Below are positions 16,718 to 24,122 of a stretch of 33,176 nucleotides of DNA, one piece after another. Position 1 is the stretch's first letter, and each line of letters starts with the position of its first letter. The stretch lies in the NCBI RefSeq assembly GCF_021502675.1, contig NZ_JAKFHA010000012.1, positions 207,739 to 240,914 on the forward strand, written 5' to 3'. The translations under genes were made by a program, and so were the position numbers. Under the pieces are notes generated by a model that saw nothing but the letters and a program-made list of their open reading frames with translations, did not search any database and was not told the origin of the DNA. The stretch is from Yinghuangia soli. Its GTDB lineage: Bacteria > Actinomycetota > Actinomycetes > Streptomycetales > Streptomycetaceae.

Positions 16718-16765
16718 GGACCCGAGGAGCCGCCGAGTCGGTCCGGCACGGCCGAAGGCGGGCCG

Positions 16766-17992
16766 TTGAACGCCCGCCTGCCGGACGCCCGCGGGGAACT
16801 CCTGCGCGCGCAGGACCTCGACGCCGGCTTCGGCACGGCCTGGGACGCGCTCGCGGCCGGCCGCGGCGTCCTCGCCGACTGCTTCGACACCCACGCCTGG
16901 GCGTCCGGCGTCCTGCGCCACAACCCCGCCGCGGCCGACCGCGCCCGCATCGCCGCGGTCCTCGACCCGGCCACCGGCGCACCGCACAGCATCCTCGCCC
17001 TCGAAGAGCTCGCGCCCGGCCGCTTCGCCACCTTCGCCGCCGACCGGCCCCGCTCGCGCGTGGTCAGCGACGCGGACGACCTGACCCCGCTGGCCGAGCA
17101 ACTGGCCCGGGCCGGCGTCCGCGACCTGCGCCTGCACCGGATGCCCAGCCGCGACCCGGCCACCCACCGGCTGCTCGGCGCGCTGCGCCGCACCGGCTAC
17201 CGCGTGCACGCCCGGGAGCGCTCGTGCGACATGCTCGCCGACGCCCGGGACGGCTGGGCCGGGCACCGCAGCCGCTTCAAGTCCTTCCACACGCACTGCG
17301 GCCGGGTGTCCCGCAAGGCTGCCAAGCAGGCCGACATCACCTTCGAGGTGCAGACCGAGCCGGACCGCATCGGGGACGGCTTCGAGGTGTACGCCGACCT
17401 GTTCCCGCGCAGTTGGAAGGGCCCGCTGAACCCGCAGACCCGCGCCGAGCGCCGCGACCTCGTGCAGCGGGCCGCCGAGAACGGCTGGGTCCGCCTGTAC
17501 ATCCTGCGCGTCGACGGCCGCCCGGCCGCCACCTACCTGTGGTTCCGGGTGGGCGGCGTCGCACTGTGGCATTCCACCGCGTACGACGAAGAGTTCGCCG
17601 CGCTGGGCGTCGGCAACATCGCGATGTGGCAGGCCCACGAGCACATCCTCACCGAGGACGCGGACGACCCGCCCGCCCTCGTCGACCTGCTGCCCACCAG
17701 CACCGAGCAGAAGCTGCGGCTGGCCCCCGAACGGCCGCCGCTGCTGGACATCGAGGCGGTCCGGGAACGCCCGTTCGCCGCCGCCGTCCTGCCGGTGCGG
17801 GCCCTGGCCCGGACCGCCAAGGCCGGCGCCACCGCCCGGCTGAAGGCCCGGGCCCGCCGCACCGCACCGGTGCCGGCAACCGCACCGCAGGCAACAGCGC
17901 AGGCAACAGCGCAGGCAACACCCGAAGCAGCACCCGAAGCAGCACCGCAACCGCACGGACCGCAGGCATCTCCAGGGGGCACGACCGCATGA
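16766..17992 (+). CDS. GNAT acyltransferase, CelD/FemAB-like (second copy)
   Basis: A 408-residue CelD/FemAB-related protein, clearly a distant relative of the one at 14212-15324 but too divergent to be a recent duplicate. Family features are the basic helix SRFKSFHTHCGRVSRKAAKQ (about 168-187), FEVYADLFPRSWKG, and the C-terminal acyltransferase half with AATYLWFRVGGVALWHSTAYD and LGVGNIAMW. The last 60 residues are a basic then Ala/Thr/Gln/Pro-rich tail encoded by 12-bp tandem repeats. The start is TTG at 16766 with AAGGCGG upstream; no ATG or GTG lies nearer in frame. The stop overlaps the deacetylase start as ATGA. It is cytoplasmic and probably N-acylates a deacetylated amino sugar; the substrate is inferred from context. 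Confidence 0.87.
   Translation: MNARLPDARGELLRAQDLDAGFGTAWDALAAGRGVLADCFDTHAWASGVLRHNPAAADRARIAAVLDPATGAPHSILALEELAPGRFATFAADRPRSRVVSDADDLTPLAEQLARAGVRDLRLHRMPSRDPATHRLLGALRRTGYRVHARERSCDMLADARDGWAGHRSRFKSFHTHCGRVSRKAAKQADITFEVQTEPDRIGDGFEVYADLFPRSWKGPLNPQTRAERRDLVQRAAENGWVRLYILRVDGRPAATYLWFRVGGVALWHSTAYDEEFAALGVGNIAMWQAHEHILTEDADDPPALVDLLPTSTEQKLRLAPERPPLLDIEAVRERPFAAAVLPVRALARTAKAGATARLKARARRTAPVPATAPQATAQATAQATPEAAPEAAPQPHGPQASPGGTTA
17888..17943 (+). repeat. In-frame 12-bp tandem repeats in GNAT C-terminus
   Basis: The unit caggcaacagcg occurs at 17888-17899 and 17900-17911, with a partial third copy to 17920. The unit acccgaagcagc follows at 17920-17931 and 17932-17943. Both are multiples of three and encode QATA and PEAA repeats, so gain or loss of copies would change tail length without a frameshift. 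Confidence 0.8.
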
Positions 17993-18801
17993 CCAGACTC
18001 AGTGGCGACCAAGTCCGGACCGCGGTCAAACGCGGCCTCGCCCGGTGCGCCGGGCAGCGGCCCGGACCCGGCGCGACGGTACTGATCTACCACCGGGTCG
18101 GCGGCGGCACCCGCGACGAACTCGACATGCCCACCAGCGAATTCGCCACCCAGCTCGACGCCCTCCCGGGCGACGCCGTGGTCCCGCTGGACACCGCGCT
18201 CGACCGCCTCGACGCCCACGACCGCACCCCGTCCGTCGTGCTCACCTTCGACGACGGCTTCGCCGACGTGTACGAGAACGCCTGGCCGCTGCTGCGCGCC
18301 CGCGCCCTGCCCTTCACCCTCTACCTCGCCAGCGGCATGGTCGGCGGCACCATGCACTGGGAAGGCTCCACCGGCACCAGCTCCGGAGCCCCCGCGCTGA
18401 CCTGGGACCAACTCGCCGAGATGCACGACAGCGGGCTGCTCACCATCGGCAACCACACCCGCAGCCACGCCCGGCCCGAAGCCCTCAGCGAAGACGAACT
18501 CGACGCCGCATCGGACGAGATCGACAAGAACCTCGGCGTCCGGCCGGACCACTTCGCCTACACCTGGGGCATCCCGGTGCCCGCGATGGAGCACGCGCTG
18601 CGCTGCCGCTTCCGCAGCGCCGCCACCGGCGCACTCGGCCGCAACCTGCCCGGCACCGACCCGATCCGCCTCAACCGCGTCCCGGTCCGCCGCACCGACC
18701 CCGCCGACTTCTTCCGCGCCAAGCTGACCGGCAACCTCGGCCCGGAACGCGCGTACGCCCAGGTCGTCAAGCTCTCCAAGAAGGCGGGCGCACGTGCCTG
18801 A
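17989..18801 (+). CDS. NodB-type polysaccharide deacetylase (second copy)
   Basis: A 270-residue carbohydrate esterase family 4 protein. Motif 1 is TFDDG (86-90) and motif 2 is HTRSH (His156 and His160). Motif 3 reads FAYTWG (189-194) where most members have FAYPxG, so the Pro is replaced by Thr. The N-terminus is polar and basic, without signal peptide or membrane helix, so it should be cytoplasmic like the first copy. The ATG at 17989 overlaps the GNAT stop as ATGA. Its own stop lies 8 bp inside the next gene. It is expected to remove an N- or O-acetyl group from a sugar residue of the glycan precursor. Confidence 0.91.
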   Translation: MTRLSGDQVRTAVKRGLARCAGQRPGPGATVLIYHRVGGGTRDELDMPTSEFATQLDALPGDAVVPLDTALDRLDAHDRTPSVVLTFDDGFADVYENAWPLLRARALPFTLYLASGMVGGTMHWEGSTGTSSGAPALTWDQLAEMHDSGLLTIGNHTRSHARPEALSEDELDAASDEIDKNLGVRPDHFAYTWGIPVPAMEHALRCRFRSAATGALGRNLPGTDPIRLNRVPVRRTDPADFFRAKLTGNLGPERAYAQVVKLSKKAGARA

Positions 18802-20047
18802 CCTCGACCCCGCACCGGCCGGCAAGCTGCCCGGCGGCCTCGTCGTCCCGGTCGGCCCCGGCGGCCGCCCGCTGCGCGTCGCCCACCTGACCACCGTCGA
18901 CATGAGCCTGGCCCTGCTGCTGCGCACCGAGCTGGAAGTCGACGTGGCGGCCGGCTTCACGGTCTTCGGACTCAGCGCACCGGGCGAATACGTCCCCGAG
19001 ATCGAGGAACTCGGCGTCACCCACGTACCGCTCGACGCCCTGACCCGCTCCTGGGACCTGGCCCGCGACGCCGCCGCCGCGCGCGAACTCGCCGCCACGC
19101 TGCGCCGCCTGGACCTCGACGTCCTGCACACCCACAACCCCAAGACCGGCGTCCTCGGCCGGCTGCTCGGCCGCGCGGTCGGCGTCCCCGTCGTGGTCAA
19201 CACCTGCCACGGCCTGTGGATCCGCCCCGGCGACCCGTGGCCGCGCCGCGCGTTCGTGCTCGGCGCCGAGTCCGCCGCCGCCCGGGCCTCGCACGCCGAG
19301 CTCTACCAGAACGCCACCGACCACGCCACGCTCGCCCGCGCCGTCCCGGCCTGGCGCTCCCGCGTCGTCGGCAACGGCACCGACCTGTCCCGCTTCCACC
19401 CCGACCCCGAGGCCCGCGCCCGGATCCGCGCCGAACTCGGCGTCTCCGCGGACGAGATACTCGTCGGCGGCGTCGGACGGCGCGTCGCGGAGAAGGGCAT
19501 CGCCGAGTACGAACAGGCCGCCGGCTCCCTGGCCGGCAAGGCCAGGTTCGTCTGGATCGGCCCCGAAGACCTCGACAAGGCCGACGCGTTCACCGTCGAC
19601 ACCGCCTCCGGCGTCGAATACCTCGGCGGACGCTCCGACATGCCGGACATCTACGCCGCACTCGACCTGTTCGTCCTGCCCTCGTACCGCGAGGGCTTCT
19701 CACGCTCGGCCATGGAAGCCGCCGCCAGCGGCGTCCCCATGGTCCTCAGCGACATCCGCGGCTGCCGCGAGATCGGCACACACGGCGAACACCTGCTGCT
19801 CGTCCCGCCCGGCGACGCCGCGGCCCTGGCCGCCGCCATCGACCGGATGCTCACCGAGCCCGGGCTGCGCAGCCGCCTGGCCGCCGCCGGCCGGGCCCGC
19901 GCACTCGCCGAGTTCGACCAGCGGCGCGTCGCCCAGGTGTCGATCGACACCTACCGGGCGGTCGCCCGACGCAAGCGCCTGGGCTGGGGCACCCGTCCCG
20001 CCGGGGGAGAAGGCGACCGGCACCACAGGGGAGGAGGCACGGCATGA
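18794..20047 (+). CDS. Glycosyltransferase family 4 protein
   Basis: A 417-residue GT-B glycosyltransferase. After a 27-residue Pro/Gly-rich leader the Rossmann fold starts at LRVAHLTTVDMS. The acceptor half has LDVLHTHNPKTGVLGRLLG and NTCHGLW, and the donor half has VGGVGRRVAEKG and the EX7E motif in REGFSRSAMEAAASG. These features are close to those of capsular-polysaccharide transferases that act just after the initiating phosphoglycosyl transferase (EpsD/CapM-like). The GTG at 18794 overlaps the deacetylase by 8 bp, with AAGGCGG upstream; the stop overlaps the next ATG by 4 bp. It is most likely the second-sugar transferase of the glycan. Confidence 0.93.
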   Translation: MPDLDPAPAGKLPGGLVVPVGPGGRPLRVAHLTTVDMSLALLLRTELEVDVAAGFTVFGLSAPGEYVPEIEELGVTHVPLDALTRSWDLARDAAAARELAATLRRLDLDVLHTHNPKTGVLGRLLGRAVGVPVVVNTCHGLWIRPGDPWPRRAFVLGAESAAARASHAELYQNATDHATLARAVPAWRSRVVGNGTDLSRFHPDPEARARIRAELGVSADEILVGGVGRRVAEKGIAEYEQAAGSLAGKARFVWIGPEDLDKADAFTVDTASGVEYLGGRSDMPDIYAALDLFVLPSYREGFSRSAMEAAASGVPMVLSDIRGCREIGTHGEHLLLVPPGDAAALAAAIDRMLTEPGLRSRLAAAGRARALAEFDQRRVAQVSIDTYRAVARRKRLGWGTRPAGGEGDRHHRGGGTA

Positions 20048-22020
20048 TGCGCAGGCTTTTCGACCTCACGACCGCCGCGCTGACGCTGTTGCTGCTCGGC
20101 CCGGCGATGCTGGTGATCGCCGTCTTCATCCGCACCACCATGGGCGGACCGGTGCTCTTCCGGCAGACCCGCAGCGGACTGCGCGGCCGCGAGTTCCGCA
20201 TCCTGAAGTTCCGCACCATGCGGCATCCGCGCTACCCGGACGAGCCCGACCAGGACCGGATCAGCCGCGTCGGGCAGATCCTGCGCACCACGAGCATGGA
20301 CGAACTCCCGCAGCTCATCAACGTGCTGCTCGGCGACATGTCGGTGATCGGACCCCGCCCGACCCTGCCCGAGCAGGTCGCGCACTACACGCCGCGCCAG
20401 CGCGGCCGCCTCGAGGTACGCCCCGGCCTGACCGGCTGGGCCCAGGTGCAGGGCCGCAACGCGCTCAGCTGGCCGGCCCGCATCGAGTACGACCTCTACT
20501 ACGTGCGCAACCACGGCTTCACGCTCGACGTGCGCATCTTGCTGCGCACCGTGGGCGTGCTGCTCAAGCCGCAGGGCATCACCGGCGCGGACGGCGTCAA
20601 CCCCGGCTTCCCCATCGCGGAGAAGGCCGCGGCCGCCGCCAAGCAGCCGGCCGCCGCCGCGGTGATCGCCGGCCCTGCGAACGGGTCGGCCGCATCCGGC
20701 GGGGCGGCCAAACAGGGGCCCTGGACCGTCCCGTTCAGCGCACCGCACAGCAGCGCCAAGGTCGACCCGGTCCCCGCCGAAGAAGCCTCCTGAGGCCCGG
20801 CGCCGGCGAACAGCACGCACCACCCGCAGCAGCACGAAGCCGCGGGGGCGGTCACCCGCCCCCCCGGCGTCGTGCTCCCGCAGCCCCGCCCCAGCCCCCC
20901 GGCCCCGCGCCCCAGCCCCCAACTGATCGTCCGGCGCCGCCGTGGCGACCCCCAGGATCAGGCCCATCGCGATCAGCACCACCGGGAACTCCGCGACGTA
21001 GTCCATCGAGCAGTGCAGGGCGAACGCCGTCAACGTCACCGCGCCCACCGCCACGACCGCGGGCGACTGCCGCGAACGCCATAACCGCACGTACGCCCAC
21101 CCCAGCAGCGCGACCAGCAACGCCACACCCGGCAGCCCCTGTTCAGCGGCCTGCCGCAGCCACAGCGAGTGCGCCGACTTGGTGTCCGCGTCGGCCTGCG
21201 CGGTCGGGCTCTGGGCCAGGAACGTCCCCGGGCCGCTACCCCGCCACGGGTCGTCCTTCACCATCTCCAGCGAGTCGTGCCACACCTCCAGGCGGCGCTC
21301 GGTCAGCCCCTGCTCCGCGGTCCCGCGCACCCCGGACGCCTGCGTGACGCGGTCGCCGCCCAGGTACACCGTCCCGGCCGCCATCACCGCCACGCACAAC
21401 GCGCCCGCGACCACCAGCGAACCGCGGCGCCGCGCCGATGTGGCGGTCAGCCCGATGACCAGGATCGCCACCGCACCCAGCACCGCGGCCAGCGACCGGG
21501 TGGCGAACGCCCCCAGCACCAGCAGCCCGGCCAGCAGGTGCATTTCGCCGCGCCGCCGGTCGCTCGGCGCGGCCAGCGCCCCCAGGCACGCCGCACCCAC
21601 CGCCTGCGCGGCCAGTGCGCCGTTGGCGTTCCCGTAGCCGAGCGGCTTGGCCAGCGTCGCCCCGGTCAGCGCGTCCGGCGACAACAGCAGCAGCACCGCC
21701 ACCGCACCGGCGACCCCGGCGCACACCGTGAACGCCGAACGCGCCCCCGCCACCCGCCCCGTCGCGTACGCCGCGACCGCGGTCGACAGCGCGAGCAGGA
21801 ACCCCTCCGGACTGGCCGGCCGACCCGCCGCGGCCAGCAGCGCCCACACCGCGGCCGCCGCCACCGTGATCACGCCGAGCAGGTCCAGCCGGGACAGATT
21901 CCCGCCCGGCCGCCTGCCGGTGACCCCGAGCGAACGGCGCACCGCACGCGACCTCTTCAGCCGCCGCCACGCCCGCGCCGCCCGCGTACCCCTGATGCGG
22001 TCCCGGATCATCGGCGGCAT
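19951..22020 (-). CDS. O-antigen ligase/polymerase-like membrane protein with anomalous read-through end
   Basis: The first 367 residues (22020 down to 20920) form a polytopic protein with about ten hydrophobic helices and the Wzy/WaaL-type region WRGSGPGTFLA plus AHSLWLRQAAEQGLPG (about 259-298). This is the periplasmic loop of O-antigen ligases and polymerases. After DDQL (364-367) similarity-type sequence ends, but the frame has no stop. It runs through the hairpin at 20831-20876 and antisense over the whole phosphoglycosyl transferase gene to 19951, giving about 690 residues. That extension is charged, low-complexity and unlikely to be real. A one-base indel in the C/G-rich tract at about 20860-20920 would let it stop at TGA 20852-20854. 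The ATG at 22020 is chosen; GTG 22047 is an alternative. Its role is export-side polymerisation or ligation of the glycan. Confidence 0.7.
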   Translation of the reverse strand: MPPMIRDRIRGTRAARAWRRLKRSRAVRRSLGVTGRRPGGNLSRLDLLGVITVAAAAVWALLAAAGRPASPEGFLLALSTAVAAYATGRVAGARSAFTVCAGVAGAVAVLLLLSPDALTGATLAKPLGYGNANGALAAQAVGAACLGALAAPSDRRRGEMHLLAGLLVLGAFATRSLAAVLGAVAILVIGLTATSARRRGSLVVAGALCVAVMAAGTVYLGGDRVTQASGVRGTAEQGLTERRLEVWHDSLEMVKDDPWRGSGPGTFLAQSPTAQADADTKSAHSLWLRQAAEQGLPGVALLVALLGWAYVRLWRSRQSPAVVAVGAVTLTAFALHCSMDYVAEFPVVLIAMGLILGVATAAPDDQLGAGARGRGAGAGLREHDAGGAGDRPRGFVLLRVVRAVRRRRASGGFFGGDRVDLGAAVRCAERDGPGPLFGRPAGCGRPVRRAGDHRGGGRLLGGGRGLLRDGEAGVDAVRAGDALRLEQHAHGAQQDAHVEREAVVAHVVEVVLDAGRPAERVAALHLGPAGQAGAYLEAAALARRVVRDLLGQGRAGSDHRHVAEQHVDELREFVHARGAQDLPDAADPVLVGLVRVARMPHGAELQDAELAAAQSAAGLPEEHRSAHGGADEDGDHQHRRAEQQQRQRGGREVEKPAHHAVPPPLWCRSPSPPAGRVPQPRRLRRATAR
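20044..20793 (+). CDS. Undecaprenyl-phosphate phosphoglycosyl transferase (PglC/WcaJ-C type)
   Basis: A 249-residue monotopic phosphoglycosyl transferase. It has one N-terminal re-entrant hydrophobic helix (about 9-30), then KFRTM (55-59) and the catalytic Asp-Glu dyad in TSMDELPQL (Asp86-Glu87). It continues with LLGDMSVIGPRP and RPGLTGWAQVQGRN, all hallmarks of the small PglC-like class that transfers sugar-1-phosphate from a UDP-sugar to undecaprenyl phosphate. It lacks the large N-terminal domain of WbaP. The last 60 residues are an Ala/Pro-rich tail of unknown role. The ATG at 20044 follows GGGGAGGAGG. It is the initiating enzyme of the locus and the last gene of the rightward operon. 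Confidence 0.95.
   Translation: MMRRLFDLTTAALTLLLLGPAMLVIAVFIRTTMGGPVLFRQTRSGLRGREFRILKFRTMRHPRYPDEPDQDRISRVGQILRTTSMDELPQLINVLLGDMSVIGPRPTLPEQVAHYTPRQRGRLEVRPGLTGWAQVQGRNALSWPARIEYDLYYVRNHGFTLDVRILLRTVGVLLKPQGITGADGVNPGFPIAEKAAAAAKQPAAAAVIAGPANGSAASGGAAKQGPWTVPFSAPHSSAKVDPVPAEEAS
20831..20876. terminator. Long bidirectional hairpin terminator
   Basis: A 46-nt inverted repeat. agcacgaagccg (20831-20842) pairs with cggcgtcgtgct (20865-20876) with one mismatch, then GGGGGCGG (20844-20851) pairs perfectly with CCGCCCCC (20856-20863) around a TCAC loop. It lies 37 bp after the phosphoglycosyl transferase stop and at the place where the opposing O-antigen-ligase-like gene should end. Confidence 0.85.
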
Positions 22021-22061
22021 CCGTTCGTCCGGCGCACCCTCCGGCACGGCAGGATGGCCCC

Positions 22062-22670
22062 ATGCCGTTCTTCATCGCCGGAGCCGGGGGCGTGGGCCGC
22101 GAGGCCCTCGACGCGGCCATCGCCGCAGACGTCGCCGTCGACGCGTTCCTCGACGACTCCCTGGCCGGAAGCAAGATCCGCGGACTGCCGGTCCTGCGGC
22201 CCGCCGAGGCCGGCCCGGACGGGCTCTACCTCGTGGGCATCGCCGCCCCCGCGGTACGCCTGCGCCTGGCCGCCCTGCTCGACGGCCTCGGCCTGCGCCC
22301 CGCGACCCTGGTCCACCCGCGGGCGGTCATCGCCCCCGAGACGACCGTCGCGGAAGGCTGCCTGGTGCTCGCCAACGCGCACGTGTCCAGCAGCATCACC
22401 GTCGGCCCGCACGCCCAGGTGCACTACAACGCCACGGTCGGCCACGACACCGTGCTGGACGCGCGCGTGACGGTCTACCCCGGCGCGAACGTGTCCGGCA
22501 ACGTGCACCTGTGCGAAGACGTGACGGTCGGCAGCGCCGCGGTCGTCCTGCAAGGACTCACCGTCGGCGCCGGTGCGTTCGTCGGCGCGGGCGCCGTGGT
22601 CACCCGCGACGTCCCGCCCGGCGAAGTGGTGGTCGGATCCCCGGCCCGCCCCCTCCGCCGCGCGACCTGA
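22062..22670 (+). CDS. PglD/NeuD-type sugar acetyltransferase
   Basis: 202 residues. An N-terminal Rossmann-like half (FIAGAGGVGREALDA) binds the UDP-sugar. A left-handed beta-helix of hexapeptide repeats (about 84-195: ITVGPHAQVHYNATVGHD and following) binds acetyl-CoA. The catalytic-base position in NATVGHD (His128) matches the PglD active-site His, and the end VVVGSPARPLR is typical. Such enzymes acetylate UDP-4-amino-sugars (PglD) or sialic acid (NeuD). No aminotransferase or dehydratase for a 4-amino-sugar is in the window, so the substrate is open. The ATG at 22062 is divergent from the O-antigen-ligase-like gene with only about 40 bp between starts, so the two promoters must overlap. 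Confidence 0.9.
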   Translation: MPFFIAGAGGVGREALDAAIAADVAVDAFLDDSLAGSKIRGLPVLRPAEAGPDGLYLVGIAAPAVRLRLAALLDGLGLRPATLVHPRAVIAPETTVAEGCLVLANAHVSSSITVGPHAQVHYNATVGHDTVLDARVTVYPGANVSGNVHLCEDVTVGSAAVVLQGLTVGAGAFVGAGAVVTRDVPPGEVVVGSPARPLRRAT

Positions 22671-22709
22671 GGACAGAATCGGTGTGCGCCCCCGCGCCCC
22701 GGTCACCGG

Positions 22710-23660
22710 TCATCCCCGGGGGGAGACCGCGACCCGGGACCGGAACCACGCGACCGTGTCCTCGAGCCCCTGGCGCAGGTCCACCGGTTCGGCATCCGGG
22801 AACAGGCTGCGCAACTCGCTCGAATCGGCCTGCGAGTCCCGCACGTCGCCGGCCCGCGGCTCGACATGCTCCACCTCGACCGGGTGGCCCAGCACGTCGG
22901 CCAGCAGCGCGATCAGATTGTTGAGCGAAGTACGGCTGCCGAACGCCAGGTTCACCGGACCGTCGTGCGTCACCCGGCGCACCACCGCGTCGGTGAGCAC
23001 GCCGCACACACTGGCCACGTTGGTGAAGTCGCGCGTCTGCTCGCCGTCGCCGTGCACGGTCAGCGGCCGGCCGGCCAGCGCGGCGTCGATGAACCGCGGG
23101 ATCACCGCGGCATAGGCGTGGTCCGCGGGCTGCAGCGGACCGAACACGTTGAAGAACCGGAACGGCAGCACCGGCAGGCCGTAGCAGTGGCCGTACGCCA
23201 GCACGTACGACTCGGTCGCCAACTTGCTGACCGCGTACGGGCTCAGCGGCATCGTGCGCAGGTCCTCGCGCTTGGGCAGCACGGGGTTCTTGCCGTACAC
23301 CGACGACGACGACGCGGCGATCACATGCGCCCCGCCCGCCCGCCGCGCGGCCTCCAGGACCATCAGCGTCCCGGTCGCATTCGCGTGGTGGCTGGCCAGC
23401 GGGAACTCGATCGACCGGGGGACCGACGGCAGCGCCCCCAGGTGCACGACCGCGCCCGCACCCGCGCACGCCTTGTCCATCAATTCCTCGTCCAGGAACG
23501 TCCCGTGGTGGAACGCGACCTCGACGCCGGCGAGGTTGTCCAGCGATCCGGTGGACAGGTCGTCCACCACCGCCACCTCGTCGATCTCGGGCCGGGCAAG
23601 CAGAGTCCGGGCCAGATTCGACCCGATGAACCCTGCTCCTCCGGTGACCACGACCTTCAT
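22710..23660 (-). CDS. NAD-dependent epimerase/dehydratase, UDP-sugar 4-epimerase-like
   Basis: A 316-residue extended short-chain dehydrogenase. NAD binding is shown by VTGGAGFIGSN (5-15) and DDLSTG (33-38). The active site has SSSSVYG (117-123) and the catalytic YxxxK in YAVSK (Tyr142, Lys146). FRFFNVFGPLQ is the family-typical substrate loop. The closest functional groups are UDP-glucose/UDP-GlcNAc 4-epimerases (GalE/WbpP/Gne-like). The ATG at 23660 follows GGGGGG; 51 upstream in-frame residues are rejected because MKVVVTGG is the standard family start. It converges on the PglD-like gene 39 bp away. It probably makes UDP-Gal, UDP-GalNAc or a uronate epimer for the surface glycan. Confidence 0.93.
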   Translation of the reverse strand: MKVVVTGGAGFIGSNLARTLLARPEIDEVAVVDDLSTGSLDNLAGVEVAFHHGTFLDEELMDKACAGAGAVVHLGALPSVPRSIEFPLASHHANATGTLMVLEAARRAGGAHVIAASSSSVYGKNPVLPKREDLRTMPLSPYAVSKLATESYVLAYGHCYGLPVLPFRFFNVFGPLQPADHAYAAVIPRFIDAALAGRPLTVHGDGEQTRDFTNVASVCGVLTDAVVRRVTHDGPVNLAFGSRTSLNNLIALLADVLGHPVEVEHVEPRAGDVRDSQADSSELRSLFPDAEPVDLRQGLEDTVAWFRSRVAVSPRG

Positions 23661-24122
23661 GAGCCCCCCAGCGTCTTCCGGCGCCGCCGTCGCAATTCGC
23701 CGCGGCAGACGCGCAGTGCGTGGTGTCTGTTCTGCGTGAAGTTGCCTGAAACCTGCATGAACCCGGCTATGTGCCGGGTCCTCCGGACCGCCGCCGCGAG
23801 CCCCCTTGCGCATGGCCGGTCCGGTGAGGGCATGCTACCCACCGCCTGTGCCCGCCGGGGGCGGGACGGCCAACCACGGCGACCGGGGGCCTCGCGGAGG
23901 CCCGTGCCGAGGTGTGGCGCAAAAACCTTCTTGCGAGTTGGCGGCGGCAACCGTCGGGATGTGCCGACACCAGGGCTGATCTTGCGCAACACTGTGCCCA
24001 GGCAAACTGCCGGCGACGCTCGCCCCCGCCGGAATCGGACCGCGGGGGACGCCGGCAGACGGCCTGGTCGGCGTCCCTTGGGGAGAGGGGCCGATCGGGT
24101 CCTAGGGGTAGGGGTCGCCATC
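23661..24122. other. Divergent intergenic region upstream of the first DUF4082 giant
   Basis: 462 bp without a gene, between the leftward epimerase and the rightward secreted protein. It holds two perfect hairpins: ACCCGGC/GCCGGGT with a 5-nt loop at 23761-23779, and GGGCCTC/GAGGCCC with a 3-nt loop at 23887-23903. I see no clear -35/-10 pair of the main sigma class. The last 30 bases before the ATG at 24123 are G-rich (AGGGGTAGGGG) and supply the ribosome site. Confidence 0.55.
23761..23779. promoter_or_regulatory. Perfect 7-bp inverted repeat
   Basis: ACCCGGC, TATGT loop, GCCGGGT. It lies about 100 bp upstream of the epimerase start and 340 bp upstream of the secreted-protein start. It is a candidate operator or RNA hairpin; the assignment is positional only. 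Confidence 0.35.

Larger units (their letters stand above)
16194..16765. other. Divergent regulatory region between the two polysaccharide operons
   Basis: 572 bp without a supported gene, separating the leftward deacetylase-GNAT-GT2 operon from the rightward GNAT-deacetylase-GT4-transferase operon. It contains an imperfect inverted repeat at 16368-16402, a TAGGCT hexamer at 16447-16452 that resembles an actinomycete -10 without a clear -35, and a hairpin at 16693-16717 close to the rightward start. A long 5' untranslated leader for the rightward operon is likely. I could not match it to a known riboswitch class. Confidence 0.55.

Noticed and set aside
16403-16765. Possible riboswitch in the leader of the rightward glycan operon
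   Set aside because: Hairpins are present but I could not match conserved cores of known classes such as cyclic di-AMP or cobalamin; a covariance-model search would be needed to support it.
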